26,930 nt of DNA from a virus. The stretch spans positions 1 to 26,930 of IMG/VR virus record IMGVR_UViG_3300005095_000028, one strand, 5' to 3'. Both the position numbers and the translations under genes were made by a program. Shown here piece after piece: positions 6,594 through 14,235 of this stretch. The stretch's first letter is position 1; each line of letters starts with the position of its first letter. Below the pieces are notes generated by a model. The model did not search any database. It saw nothing but the letters and a program-made list of their open reading frames with translations, and was not told the DNA's origin.

Positions 6594-8993
6594 ATGAGTG
6601 AGAACTGGAAAAATAAACCAAAACTAAAAGATCTTAAAAAGGATTATGATAACAGTAAAACCTTTAGAGACTATATGGTTGATGAGATAAACAATAGAAT
6701 AAAATTATACAAAGAAGAAACAAGAGATGTAAAGCAGAGAGCTGGTTCTGAAAGAATGAAGTCAAGATATACATCTAATCTTATAAAAAAGCAACTAAGA
6801 TGGGTAATACCAAATATAGAGGAACCTATACTTGCCACTGATGCATTGTTTAAATTGAATGCTAAAAATATTGAAGCAGTAGAACAAACTGGGATAAACA
6901 AAGATACACTAAATCATCAATGGAATATAGAAGTTGGTAAAACGAGCTTTATAAATAGAAGTGTAAGAAAGTTTGCAATAGAAGGTGTAACTGTAACAAA
7001 AATTGGATGGACTGTAAAAACCAAAAAAGAGAAAGTTGCTACACAAAAAACAATATATACATCTGATCCAGCAAGAGTAAATGAGATATTAATAAAAGCT
7101 CAACAGGATCCAGAGATGTTTAATAAGCTAAAACAAATGTATGAACAACAAGGTCAAGTACCATGTGGAGCAGAGATAGTAATAGATGAAAAAGATATAG
7201 TTATTGAAAACAGACCAAAACTAGAAGTAAGGGATAATAGAGCAATAATAATAGACCCTAAAGCTAATGGTGTATGGGAAGATGTAAAATTTGTTATAGA
7301 TATATGTGAAACAGATTACTCAACATTAAAAGGAAATGATTCATATTTTAATCTTGACTATGTAAAGAAATATATAGAATCAAAATTTGGTGATGAATAT
7401 CCAACATATAATGACATAATAGACAAAGATACAGAAGATTATGATACATTTCAATTCTCAGATCTTGCTAGAAAAAAGATTACAATGTATGAATATTGGG
7501 GATATTGGGATGTAAATGGTGATGGAACACTAGTATCAATTGTAGCTTCCTGGATCGGAGATAAGCTTGTTAGGCTTGAAGAAAATCCATTTCCTCATGG
7601 AGAGATACCATATGCAGTAGCCACTTTTGAACCAGATGCTGATTTGTTTATAGGTGAGTCAGATGTCAACCTGCTTGAAGAAGATCAAAAAGGCATGACA
7701 GGTACAATTAGAGCTATGCAAGATATAACAAATGATGATGCAATAGGTCAAGAGTTTATTGATGGATCAATATTTGAGAGTGCAGTTCAGAGACAAAATT
7801 ATGAAAAAGGTAAAACTGTATGGCTAAGAAAAAATGCTGATCCAAGAAATGCAATATACAGAAAAGAAACTAAGCCAGTACCAAATGTTCTATTTAATAT
7901 GAAACAATTATATGGAGAGCATGCAACCCTGCTAACAGGTGTTGAAGAAATGGATGGAGGAGCTGGTTCAAGAAAGCAACAAAGTTTAAGTGGACCTCCA
8001 ATATCTACAGATGCAAAAACAAATAGAGAAATGGGCGTATTAAGAAGATATTCTGCAATGCTAGAAAGAGTTGGCAAACTAATATTATCGATGAATAAGG
8101 AGTATCTACTTACTGGATATGCATATACAAAGCATAATAAAATAGAAATAATAAAAGATATAAAAGCACTAAGAGATGATTTTCATGTATCAACAAAAGT
8201 TCTCACCAATGCAATGAGTGATGCTATAGCAGCAAAGATAAACTTTATGTTACAAACAAATGGATCACATATGTCTCCAAAACTAGCTATGATACATTAC
8301 AAAGATATTGCAGAATTATGGAATAGAGAAGACCTGGTTCGAGCAGTTGACAACGAAATGAACCAGCCTCCATCAGAGCAAGAAGTAATGATGCAACAAC
8401 TAGAGCTTGAAAGGCTTAAACTTGAAAATAACAAGGTCAAATTAGAGATATTAACTAAAACAAAAGAGATGGAATACAAAGATGCATTGATAGCTGAAAA
8501 ACTTGGTAAACTAGATACTGAAATAGTTAAAGATAAAGCCAAAGCAGAACTTGATCTTGCACAAGCAGAAAAAATGGATGCACAAGTTAAACTGTTTAAC
8601 CAAGAGTTTGAACTTATAGATACAGGTACAAAACGAAAATGGGAAAAAGAAGATAACGAGTTCCATCATCTAGCAAACCTTGAAAGAGAAGAGGTTAGAA
8701 CTGCTAGAGAGCAAGAAAACATAAAGCTTAAAGAAGAGAAAACTTCAAAAGAAAAAAATATTGATTACATAAAAGAGGGAACATTGGAGAACCAGTCATA
8801 CGATGCAGCAGATGATATATTTAGAAATATATTAACAAAAAATAGTTTAGACACAAAAGATATAACAAAAGATGTTCCAAATATAAAGAGAATGCCTGGT
8901 ACTCCACAACCAATGAAGAAAAAAGGAGTAAAGGTTGAAAATGATATAATATCACAAATACCGAAAGGAGATATAGATGCCAGTAACATATGA
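6594..8993 (+). CDS. Portal protein, N4 gp59-like
   Basis: This 799-aa protein is similar in size to N4-type portals (N4 gp59 is about 760 aa). Residues about 55-140 (NLIKKQLRWVIPNIEEPILA; then NHQWNIE and VRKFAIEGVTVTKIGW) match what I recall of the N4 portal family: 'RKQ..WR...L.EPFLS', 'NHQFN' and 'VD.G....VGW'. It would form the 12-mer ring at the capsid vertex for DNA entry and exit. The central part (about 215-470) is the wing/stem region. Residues about 590-740 are a long coiled coil (EMEYKDALIAEKLGKLDTEI), as in portals with a helical barrel. Its last 17 bases overlap the next start, implying coupled translation. Confidence 0.88.
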   Translation: MSENWKNKPKLKDLKKDYDNSKTFRDYMVDEINNRIKLYKEETRDVKQRAGSERMKSRYTSNLIKKQLRWVIPNIEEPILATDALFKLNAKNIEAVEQTGINKDTLNHQWNIEVGKTSFINRSVRKFAIEGVTVTKIGWTVKTKKEKVATQKTIYTSDPARVNEILIKAQQDPEMFNKLKQMYEQQGQVPCGAEIVIDEKDIVIENRPKLEVRDNRAIIIDPKANGVWEDVKFVIDICETDYSTLKGNDSYFNLDYVKKYIESKFGDEYPTYNDIIDKDTEDYDTFQFSDLARKKITMYEYWGYWDVNGDGTLVSIVASWIGDKLVRLEENPFPHGEIPYAVATFEPDADLFIGESDVNLLEEDQKGMTGTIRAMQDITNDDAIGQEFIDGSIFESAVQRQNYEKGKTVWLRKNADPRNAIYRKETKPVPNVLFNMKQLYGEHATLLTGVEEMDGGAGSRKQQSLSGPPISTDAKTNREMGVLRRYSAMLERVGKLILSMNKEYLLTGYAYTKHNKIEIIKDIKALRDDFHVSTKVLTNAMSDAIAAKINFMLQTNGSHMSPKLAMIHYKDIAELWNREDLVRAVDNEMNQPPSEQEVMMQQLELERLKLENNKVKLEILTKTKEMEYKDALIAEKLGKLDTEIVKDKAKAELDLAQAEKMDAQVKLFNQEFELIDTGTKRKWEKEDNEFHHLANLEREEVRTAREQENIKLKEEKTSKEKNIDYIKEGTLENQSYDAADDIFRNILTKNSLDTKDITKDVPNIKRMPGTPQPMKKKGVKVENDIISQIPKGDIDASNI

Positions 8994-9480
8994 TGATGTT
9001 GAAACATTGGAGCTTGGTAAAAAAGCAAAGATAGACCAACTAGCAAATTTGAAGCTTGAAAATGATATGGCACAAGCAGATAGACAACTTGATGCAGAAA
9101 AACAAATGCTTAATGAAAAGCAAGATTCTGCATTAACAGAAGATGCTTTAGCATTCATAGATGAAATGGATAAGGCTCATGATAATGGTGAAGATCCAAT
9201 GAAAATATTTCAAAGTCTTACACCTGAATTACAGCAAAGAATATCAGAGATATTTGAAAACAAAAGAGGTCAACAACAAAATGATGGTGATATGGATGAT
9301 TTTCAACCTATGCCAATGAATCCAAATAATCCAAATCCAGGACAACCATTAATGGATGGTTCAGGACAAGGAAGAGGTATGGGAAGGCAAATAATGGCTC
9401 AACAAGGTCAAGGTCAACCAATACCTCAACAAGCACCAAGTACAACTGATATAGCAAAATCTATAGCTACAAACATTTAA
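8977..9480 (+). CDS. Head assembly protein after portal, unknown
   Basis: It overlaps the portal 3' end by 17 bases and has an AAAGGAG site. The N-terminal half is a charged coiled coil (ALTEDALAFIDEMDKAHDNG; ELQQRISEIFENKRG). The C-terminal half is low complexity and rich in Pro, Gln, Met and Gly (FQPMPMNPNNPNPGQPLMDG; then MAQQGQGQPIPQQAP), probably disordered. The position between portal and capsid genes corresponds to small N4-like head genes of unclear role. A scaffold or portal-associated function is inferred. Confidence 0.6.
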   Translation: MPVTYDDVETLELGKKAKIDQLANLKLENDMAQADRQLDAEKQMLNEKQDSALTEDALAFIDEMDKAHDNGEDPMKIFQSLTPELQQRISEIFENKRGQQQNDGDMDDFQPMPMNPNNPNPGQPLMDGSGQGRGMGRQIMAQQGQGQPIPQQAPSTTDIAKSIATNI

Positions 9481-9502
9481 AATATATATAGGAGAAAACA
9501 TT

Positions 9503-9919
9503 ATGGAAGAAACAACAACACTAGAAGAACTAATAGAACAATACAAAGATGTGTCAACAGAAGATATAAAAGCAGACCTTGAATATGCAAACAGTGAGCT
9601 AAATGACTGCAAAAGCATAATAGACAAGTTCAATGCATTAAAAGCATTAGAAGACAATGAAAACTGGAAAGCATTCAAAGAGATGTATTTCAAAGATGAA
9701 AAAGATAGAATTGCAGCAGCATTAACATCAACTCAAAAGTTTAGAGTCGAAGCAGAACTTCAATTACAACAAAAGCTTTCATCAATTAGGCATCTAAAAA
9801 TGTTTATAGAAAACATTGAAACTCAGGCTATAACAAATGAACAATTTGTTGAAGAACTAACAGAAAGAGTTGAACAACTTGAATCTATTTTAGAGGAGAG
9901 AGAAAATGGCAGAAAATAA
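9503..9919 (+). CDS. Coiled-coil protein, probable assembly factor
   Basis: A 138-aa acidic, almost entirely helical protein (LEELIEQYKDVSTEDIKADL; EEAL-like heptads through FVEELTERVEQLESILEERE) with no Cys-rich or membrane segment. It follows TAGGAG and its 3' end overlaps the next start by 14 bases. The combination of coiled coil, position before the capsid gene and tight coupling to 9906-11162 suggests a scaffold partner or tail-neck component. I do not recognise the family. Confidence 0.6.
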   Translation: MEETTTLEELIEQYKDVSTEDIKADLEYANSELNDCKSIIDKFNALKALEDNENWKAFKEMYFKDEKDRIAAALTSTQKFRVEAELQLQQKLSSIRHLKMFIENIETQAITNEQFVEELTERVEQLESILEERENGRK

Positions 9920-11162
9920 ACAAAACAATGAAGAAGTAGTTGATCTTGACAATATGAGTGATGAAGATTTTATTGCATATATGAATAAATTTCAATATGA
10001 AAATGAAAACTTTACACTAGAAAATAGTGACAGTGAATCAGTCAATCAAGAACCAGTAGCAAACACTGGTTCAGAAGAAGTTAAGGAAAGTAATGATAAT
10101 ATTGATGTTGATGATGATTCTCAAAGTGAAGATCAGAATATCGACACTGAACAAGAAGTAGAGAAATCAGAAAATGATGACGAAAATATAGAAGTTGAAA
10201 CCTCAACTGGTGATGAAAATCAGCAAGAAGAGATTGAAACTGAAAATACTGAAGTTAAGACAGATGACAACGATTTGCAAAAGCAATTAAAAGAGTTAAA
10301 ACAATTCAGGGAAGCTTTTAACAAGAAAGTTGTTATAGATGGAGTCGAACTACCAGCAATATCAGATCCAGACAAACTAATAGAGATGCAAAAAAGGTTT
10401 GTTGAGTATGAAAAGAAATTAAACAATTATGAAAAAAATAGATCTGTATATGAAACGCTTAGTGAAACAGGACTCTTAGAAGATAAAGAAAAGTTAGCAT
10501 TGTTACTTGATGTGGCAAAAGGTGATCAAGATGCAATAAAAACTATTCTTAAGCAAAATAATCTAAATCCTTTAGAATTGGATATAGATGAATTTGATGG
10601 TAAAAAAGTTGATCCAAACGAATACTTTGCCAGTCCAATTGAATTAAAATTTAAAGACATGGTTGAAGAATCAAGGGATCTAGGAATAGAAGATAAACTA
10701 TCTAAAGATGTTTTGAGTACTTGGGATAATGATGCAATAGCACAATTACTCCAAGATGAACAATCAAAACATACATTGTTAGAGCATCTTCGTACTGGTT
10801 CATTTTACAAAGTAAAAGAGAAGATCATAGATAATATGAGAACTGATTTTACAGGTGATTTTAAAAGCAAGAATGCTTTTGAGCAATATGCTATAGCTAG
10901 TCATCAACTAGCAGAAGAACTTAATAAGCAACAGCAACAACAAGAACCGGTACCAGTAGTAGATAATGTTGAAGTACCTGCTGAAAAACCTGCTAAAAAG
11001 GCTCCTGTGGTTGACACTAAAAAAGAGGAGGATAGATTAGCAAAGGCAAAAAAAGCAAGTAAATCTAGCAATACTACAAACAGTGAAACGGCTAAAGGTG
11101 GATCTAAATTAGAAGATCTAAATGATGAGGATTTCCTCAAAGCTATGTATAGCATGATATAA
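9906..11162 (+). CDS. Probable capsid scaffolding protein
   Basis: The 418-aa product begins behind GAGGAG within the previous gene. Residues about 1-125 are extremely acidic and low complexity (EEVKESNDNIDVDDDSQSED). The middle is helical (LKQLKEFREAFNKKV-type heptads; LIEMQKRFVEYEKKLNNYEK). The C-terminus turns basic (PAEKPAKKAPV; KKEEDRLAKAKKASKSS) and ends DLNDEDFLKAMYSMI. An acidic disordered N-terminus, helical core and basic tail directly upstream of the major capsid gene is the usual scaffold layout. The tail would bind the acidic face of capsid subunits, and the protein would leave before DNA packaging. The function is inferred from layout and order. Confidence 0.72.
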   Translation: MAENKQNNEEVVDLDNMSDEDFIAYMNKFQYENENFTLENSDSESVNQEPVANTGSEEVKESNDNIDVDDDSQSEDQNIDTEQEVEKSENDDENIEVETSTGDENQQEEIETENTEVKTDDNDLQKQLKELKQFREAFNKKVVIDGVELPAISDPDKLIEMQKRFVEYEKKLNNYEKNRSVYETLSETGLLEDKEKLALLLDVAKGDQDAIKTILKQNNLNPLELDIDEFDGKKVDPNEYFASPIELKFKDMVEESRDLGIEDKLSKDVLSTWDNDAIAQLLQDEQSKHTLLEHLRTGSFYKVKEKIIDNMRTDFTGDFKSKNAFEQYAIASHQLAEELNKQQQQQEPVPVVDNVEVPAEKPAKKAPVVDTKKEEDRLAKAKKASKSSNTTNSETAKGGSKLEDLNDEDFLKAMYSMI

Positions 11163-11184
11163 ACCATATAGAAAAGGATAAATT

Positions 11185-12534
11185 ATGGCAGATTTTAACG
11201 GACAAAGATATAACCAAGGTGGAGAAAATCCAGCTACTTCGAGTGCAGGACCACAGTTAAATGATTTTCATTTTAGTAGATTCGCAGTACTAGAGGCTGC
11301 TTACAAAAAAGTGTTCTCACAAATGGTTGCAAGAAGAACTCAGCCGAAGCATTTCGGGGTCACAATCAAGAAGTATCACGAGTATCCAATTCTTCATGAT
11401 GCAAACATTAACGATCAAGGTATTGATGCAAATGGTGTAAAAATGACAGCTGGTAAATGGTACTCTTGGACAGATCCAACAGATCCGGCAACAAGACAAG
11501 AGCACGATACAAAAGCTGATGCATTAGCAAGAGCTGGACAAGTTCGTATTCAAAAAGGTGATGGTAACTTATATGGTTCAAGTAGAGACTTTAATGTTCA
11601 AAATGGTGCATTCCCAATTCTTGGTGAAGAAGGTGGAGCAGTAAACATTGTTGGTACATCAAGAGATATTATTGAGGCTAAAATTAAAAGATATGGTTTT
11701 GCGATCCAATATACTCGAGCAGCAATGGATCTTGATACAGACAGTTCTCTATTGGTTAAAGAGGTTAAAAAAGTTGGTGAAGCTTATGGTGATATTAGAG
11801 AAGCTCAAATCAGAAATGAATTGATCACACAAGGTATGCAAAATGCTACATATGGTGGTTCAGCTACTCAAATCAGTGAAGTTGATGAAACATCTCAATT
11901 AACATTCAGACTATTAAGAATGCTTAAGTCAAGTCTTGATACAGCTAGATGTCCTGTAGATACAAACATGATTACTGGTTCAACAAAGATTGCTACTAAG
12001 ACAATTAAAGCTGCAAGATATATCTATGTACCACAAGAAGTTGTACCTGCTTTAGAAGACTTAGAATACAATGGTAAACTACTTTGGGAAGATGTTGCAG
12101 AGTATGCTGATGGTGGTAATGTAACAGACGCTATGGCAGAGTCTAAATCAAATGTAGCACAAGGTGAAATTGGTAGAATTGGTTCATTCAGATTCATCGT
12201 TGTTGAAGGTATGCCTTACTGGCAAGGAATGGGTGCAGACGCAACTGACGGAGCAGATAATGATGGCGATGGTATTGAAGATGCAGCTGACAATATTCAT
12301 GTTACAGATGGTAATTATGATGTATTCCCATTACTAGTTGTTGGTTCTGAAGCAGCTGAAACATATTCACTACAAGGTGAAGTTGCTAAAGTTAAACATG
12401 GTGCTCCAAGAGTAATTCCTAATGTTGATAACCATGGAGATAGAGGATCAATTGCTATTGATTGGTGGTTCGGACTACTTGTGAATAAACCTGAGTGGAT
12501 AAGAACTGTTTTGGTGAGTTCGAAAATTGCCTGA
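11185..12534 (+). CDS. Major capsid protein, N4 gp56 family
   Basis: This 449-aa shell protein matches the N4-gp56 major capsid family (HK97 fold) in length and in recalled sequence. The N-terminal region reads FSRFAVLEAAYKKVFSQMVA, then VTIKKYHEYPILHDANINDQ, RYGFAIQYTRAAMDLDTDSS and YIYVPQEVVPALEDL. It ends FGLLVNKPEWIRTVLVSSKI plus A. At residues 358-370 it carries DNDGDGIEDAADN, an exact thrombospondin type-3-like calcium-binding loop. Only one of 29 Ile codons is ATA (W-I-R near the end), unlike the neighbours, which suggests selection for high expression. Its last bases are repeated downstream at 12659-12683. Confidence 0.92.
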   Translation: MADFNGQRYNQGGENPATSSAGPQLNDFHFSRFAVLEAAYKKVFSQMVARRTQPKHFGVTIKKYHEYPILHDANINDQGIDANGVKMTAGKWYSWTDPTDPATRQEHDTKADALARAGQVRIQKGDGNLYGSSRDFNVQNGAFPILGEEGGAVNIVGTSRDIIEAKIKRYGFAIQYTRAAMDLDTDSSLLVKEVKKVGEAYGDIREAQIRNELITQGMQNATYGGSATQISEVDETSQLTFRLLRMLKSSLDTARCPVDTNMITGSTKIATKTIKAARYIYVPQEVVPALEDLEYNGKLLWEDVAEYADGGNVTDAMAESKSNVAQGEIGRIGSFRFIVVEGMPYWQGMGADATDGADNDGDGIEDAADNIHVTDGNYDVFPLLVVGSEAAETYSLQGEVAKVKHGAPRVIPNVDNHGDRGSIAIDWWFGLLVNKPEWIRTVLVSSKIA

Positions 12535-12540
12535 TTTTAT

Positions 12541-12557
12541 TAGCATAGTATAGCATA
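12541..12557 (+). repeat. Two 7-bp direct repeats one helical turn apart
   Basis: TAGCATA lies at 12541-12547 and again at 12551-12557, exactly 10 bases apart, just after the capsid stop codon. Spacing of one turn is typical of tandem protein-binding half-sites, but no protein is implicated and this may be chance in AT-rich DNA. Confidence 0.3.
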
Positions 12558-12588
12558 ATTCGGAACCACTCTGGCTAGAAATTCTACA

Positions 12589-12608
12589 AGCCCCTAGAAA
12601 TAGGGGTT
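12589..12608 (+). terminator. Terminator hairpin after the capsid gene
   Basis: CCCCTA (12591-12596) and TAGGGG (12601-12606) form a perfect stem with a GAAA loop, extended outward by a G-T and an A-T pair. It lies 54 bases after the capsid stop and is followed by TTCTTC-type sequence, a weak U-tract. It is the most GC-rich stretch locally and would limit read-through from the highly expressed capsid gene. Confidence 0.65.
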
Positions 12609-12732
12609 CTTCAAACATTACAAATAATCATAATTTTATTAATGTTAATTATAGTAAATGGATAAGAACTGTTTTGGTAAGTTACTTAAGTGTTACCTAA
12701 GTAAACCATTAAGCGTTATCGAAGCCATATTT

Positions 12733-12741
12733 TGTTATAAT
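12733..12741 (+). promoter_or_regulatory. Extended -10 promoter for the KilA-N gene
   Basis: TGTTATAAT matches TGnTATAAT perfectly and lies about 27 bases before the ATG at 12769, with a T-rich stretch (ATATTTTG) in front and no clear -35. A start near 12748 would give a leader of about 20 bases carrying the AAAGGA site. The same motif precedes four other units in the window. Confidence 0.65.
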
Positions 12742-12768
12742 TGTATTATCTAAACAGAAAGGACATAT

Positions 12769-13845
12769 ATGACAAGTATAACTAAAGTATTTAATGGAGA
12801 GCCGTTACCAATAGAAGTAATCAATGATAGAGAATTTATGATTGATGTATCAGGTGTTATTAACGCATATAATAAGGAACATGGAACATACAAGAGATTT
12901 TCAAGATGGAAGGATGATGCTGTAGGATATATAGACGCTGTGCGAGCTGGCACAAACTTAAAGCAAGATAAATTGATATTTGAAAGTGGAAATGTAAAAA
13001 AGATACACAATAAATTACTTATTAGCTTTGCAAGATACTTATCTGATGAATTTGCAGTGTGGTGCGATAACACAATCTATGATATTCTTCTTGGACTAAA
13101 AGATGATCAAATAGAAAAACTTACAAATGAAAAACATGTATGTAATATATATTTTAAAAATGGAAAAAATTACACATCTTGTAGAGGACTGGTTCAGCAC
13201 ACAGGAATCGAGTATGATGAAAAAACAATTAAACAAAATTTGTTTACAATGGGATATATTGAGCCATACTATAAAAGAACAAAACACTGGAGAGTTACAG
13301 AAAGAGGTAAAAAAACTGGATTATTTGATCTCGATAATGCAGGAACAGTACTATACGATATTGACAGGATAGAAGATGTGCTAAAAACAAAAGTTATCGA
13401 AATGAAAAACAGTAATCATATATTAAGAAAAGTTCATGTTTATAATGGATTTACAGGAGAGTACCATGCAACATTTGATAGTCATAGACAAGCAGAACGA
13501 GAACTTGGAATAAGCAATGTAAGTCAAGTTGTTGATGGTAAAAAAGATCATGTAAGAGGAATGGTATTTATTGAATCAGAAGAACCGAAAGATAAGATTG
13601 ATCCACTACCAGAAGAAAAGCTAAAGAAAGTATTTAGAGATATAAATGTATTCAAAGATGGAGTATTCATTGAAAGATGCAAAACAGCTAAAGAAGCAGG
13701 TGAAATTGGTGGCAATGGAGCAACACAGGTAAGAAGACTACTTAAGAGTGGAAAACAAAACAATAAAGGATATTCATATGCATATGCAGAATTAGACTTT
13801 AAAAGAAGAAGACCAAAAGAATATAATAGCAGAAAACGATCTTAA
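12769..13845 (+). CDS. KilA-N protein with C-terminal NUMOD-like repeats
   Basis: The 358-aa product has a KilA-N-like DNA-binding domain at about 1-110 (NKLLISFARYLSDEFAVWCD is the conserved end). A winged-helix-like KilAC-type stretch lies at about 125-190 (YTSCRGLVQHTGIEYDEKTI; TKHWRVTERGKKTGLFDL). Two NUMOD1-like helix-turn-helix units follow: about 222-270 (FDSHRQAERELGISNVSQVV) and about 292-345 (KTAKEAGEIGGNGATQVRRL). NUMOD units normally sit in homing endonucleases, but no HNH or GIY-YIG catalytic motif is visible. Role: DNA-binding regulator, antirepressor-like protein, or the DNA-recognition part of a former homing element. It has its own extended -10 promoter and interrupts the virion cluster behind a duplicated capsid 3' end. 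It uses ATA freely, unlike its neighbours. Confidence 0.78.
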   Translation: MTSITKVFNGEPLPIEVINDREFMIDVSGVINAYNKEHGTYKRFSRWKDDAVGYIDAVRAGTNLKQDKLIFESGNVKKIHNKLLISFARYLSDEFAVWCDNTIYDILLGLKDDQIEKLTNEKHVCNIYFKNGKNYTSCRGLVQHTGIEYDEKTIKQNLFTMGYIEPYYKRTKHWRVTERGKKTGLFDLDNAGTVLYDIDRIEDVLKTKVIEMKNSNHILRKVHVYNGFTGEYHATFDSHRQAERELGISNVSQVVDGKKDHVRGMVFIESEEPKDKIDPLPEEKLKKVFRDINVFKDGVFIERCKTAKEAGEIGGNGATQVRRLLKSGKQNNKGYSYAYAELDFKRRRPKEYNSRKRS

Positions 13846-13862
13846 TTAAAGGATACAATACA

Positions 13863-14042
13863 ATGGAATTAAATATAAAAGGATTAGTTATACAGAAAGC
13901 AGGACTAAGGATAGAAGAAACAGACAATAATGAAATTCTATTAAAGTTTGATACAAATGACAATAAACATCAAGTTCAGTTTATACTATCAAAGATAGAA
14001 GAAAAAATACTATTAAATTATTTACTATCAAGAAGAAAATAA
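13863..14042 (+). CDS. Hypothetical 59-aa protein
   Basis: A short frame starts 17 bases after the KilA-N stop, with AAAGGA about nine bases upstream. The product reads MELNIKGLVIQKAGLRIEET, then an acidic middle and a helical basic tail (SKIEEKILLNYLLSRRK). Codon use matches the other phage genes, with ATA and AGA common. The family is unknown. It ends 11 bases before a hairpin that could terminate both it and the convergent micro-gene, so it probably travels with the KilA-N gene. Confidence 0.55.
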   Translation: MELNIKGLVIQKAGLRIEETDNNEILLKFDTNDNKHQVQFILSKIEEKILLNYLLSRRK

Positions 14043-14053
14043 CAATTATTACA

Positions 14054-14078
14054 ATGAACCAGCACATAACTGGTTCAT
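14054..14078. terminator. Bidirectional hairpin between convergent genes
   Basis: ATGAACCAG (14054-14062) and CTGGTTCAT (14070-14078) form a perfect 9-bp stem with a 7-base loop. It lies 11 bases from the 59-aa ORF stop and 11 bases from the stop of the minus-strand micro-gene, the position expected of a shared terminator. It lacks a long U-tract. Its arms contain the heptamer GAACCAG/CTGGTTC found in two other intergenic hairpins. Confidence 0.6.
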
Positions 14079-14089
14079 AGAAACATAAG

Positions 14090-14140
14090 TTACTTCTTAC
14101 ATTTTTTACCTTTACATTTACGCTTCTTCTTACAAGCCAT
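14090..14140 (-). CDS. 16-aa Cys/Lys-rich peptide on the minus strand
   Basis: Reading the minus strand from 14140: ATG, then ACKKKRKCKGKKCKK, then TAA at 14090. Ten of 16 residues are Lys or Arg, and three are Cys (C3, C9, C14). The signals are unusually complete for so short a frame: AAAGGAG five bases upstream of ATG, an extended -10 promoter (TGTTATAAT, minus strand, 14171-14179) about 30 bases upstream, and a hairpin beyond the stop. It is the only minus-strand gene I can support. It could be a nucleic-acid or metal-binding peptide, an anti-host factor, or a DNA-condensing virion component. No family is known to me. Confidence 0.6.
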   Translation of the reverse strand: MACKKKRKCKGKKCKK

Positions 14141-14170
14141 GCAAACTCCTTTCATATAATGGAATACAAT

Positions 14171-14179
14171 ATTATAACA
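14171..14179 (-). promoter_or_regulatory. Extended -10 promoter for the micro-gene
   Basis: On the minus strand this reads TGTTATAAT, a perfect TGnTATAAT. A start near 14164 gives a leader of about 24 bases with the SD just before the ATG at 14140. It is divergent from the + strand promoter at 14196-14204, with only 16 bases between the two motifs. Confidence 0.6.
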
Positions 14180-14195
14180 CTTATCAGTTTATATA

Positions 14196-14204
14196 TGGTA
14201 CAAT
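14196..14204 (+). promoter_or_regulatory. Extended -10 promoter for 14236-14826
   Basis: TGGTACAAT fits TGnTAnAAT, one base off consensus in the hexamer, and lies about 31 bases before the ATG at 14236, with AAAGGA in the leader. No -35 is evident. It would restart transcription after the inserted block for a gene that appears highly expressed. Confidence 0.5.
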
Positions 14205-14235
14205 ATCACTAAATACATCATAAAGGATATATACG

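Larger units (their letters stand above)
12496..12683 (+). repeat. 25-bp direct repeats of capsid gene 3' end
   Basis: TGGATAAGAACTGTTTTGGT plus (G/A)AGTT occurs at 12496-12520 inside the capsid gene and again at 12659-12683, with 24 of 25 bases identical. Read in the same frame, the second copy encodes WIRTVLVSYLSVT followed by a stop; the gene itself ends WIRTVLVSSKIA. The repeats flank 138 bases holding the present stop, a terminator hairpin and a pair of 7-bp direct repeats. This is the trace expected if an element supplied a replacement 3' end on insertion. A chance repeat of this length next to a gene end is unlikely. Confidence 0.8.

Noticed and set aside
12496-12768. Group I intron at the capsid 3' end
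   Set aside because: The 138-bp interval is too short, no intron core pairing was seen and the capsid frame needs no splicing.
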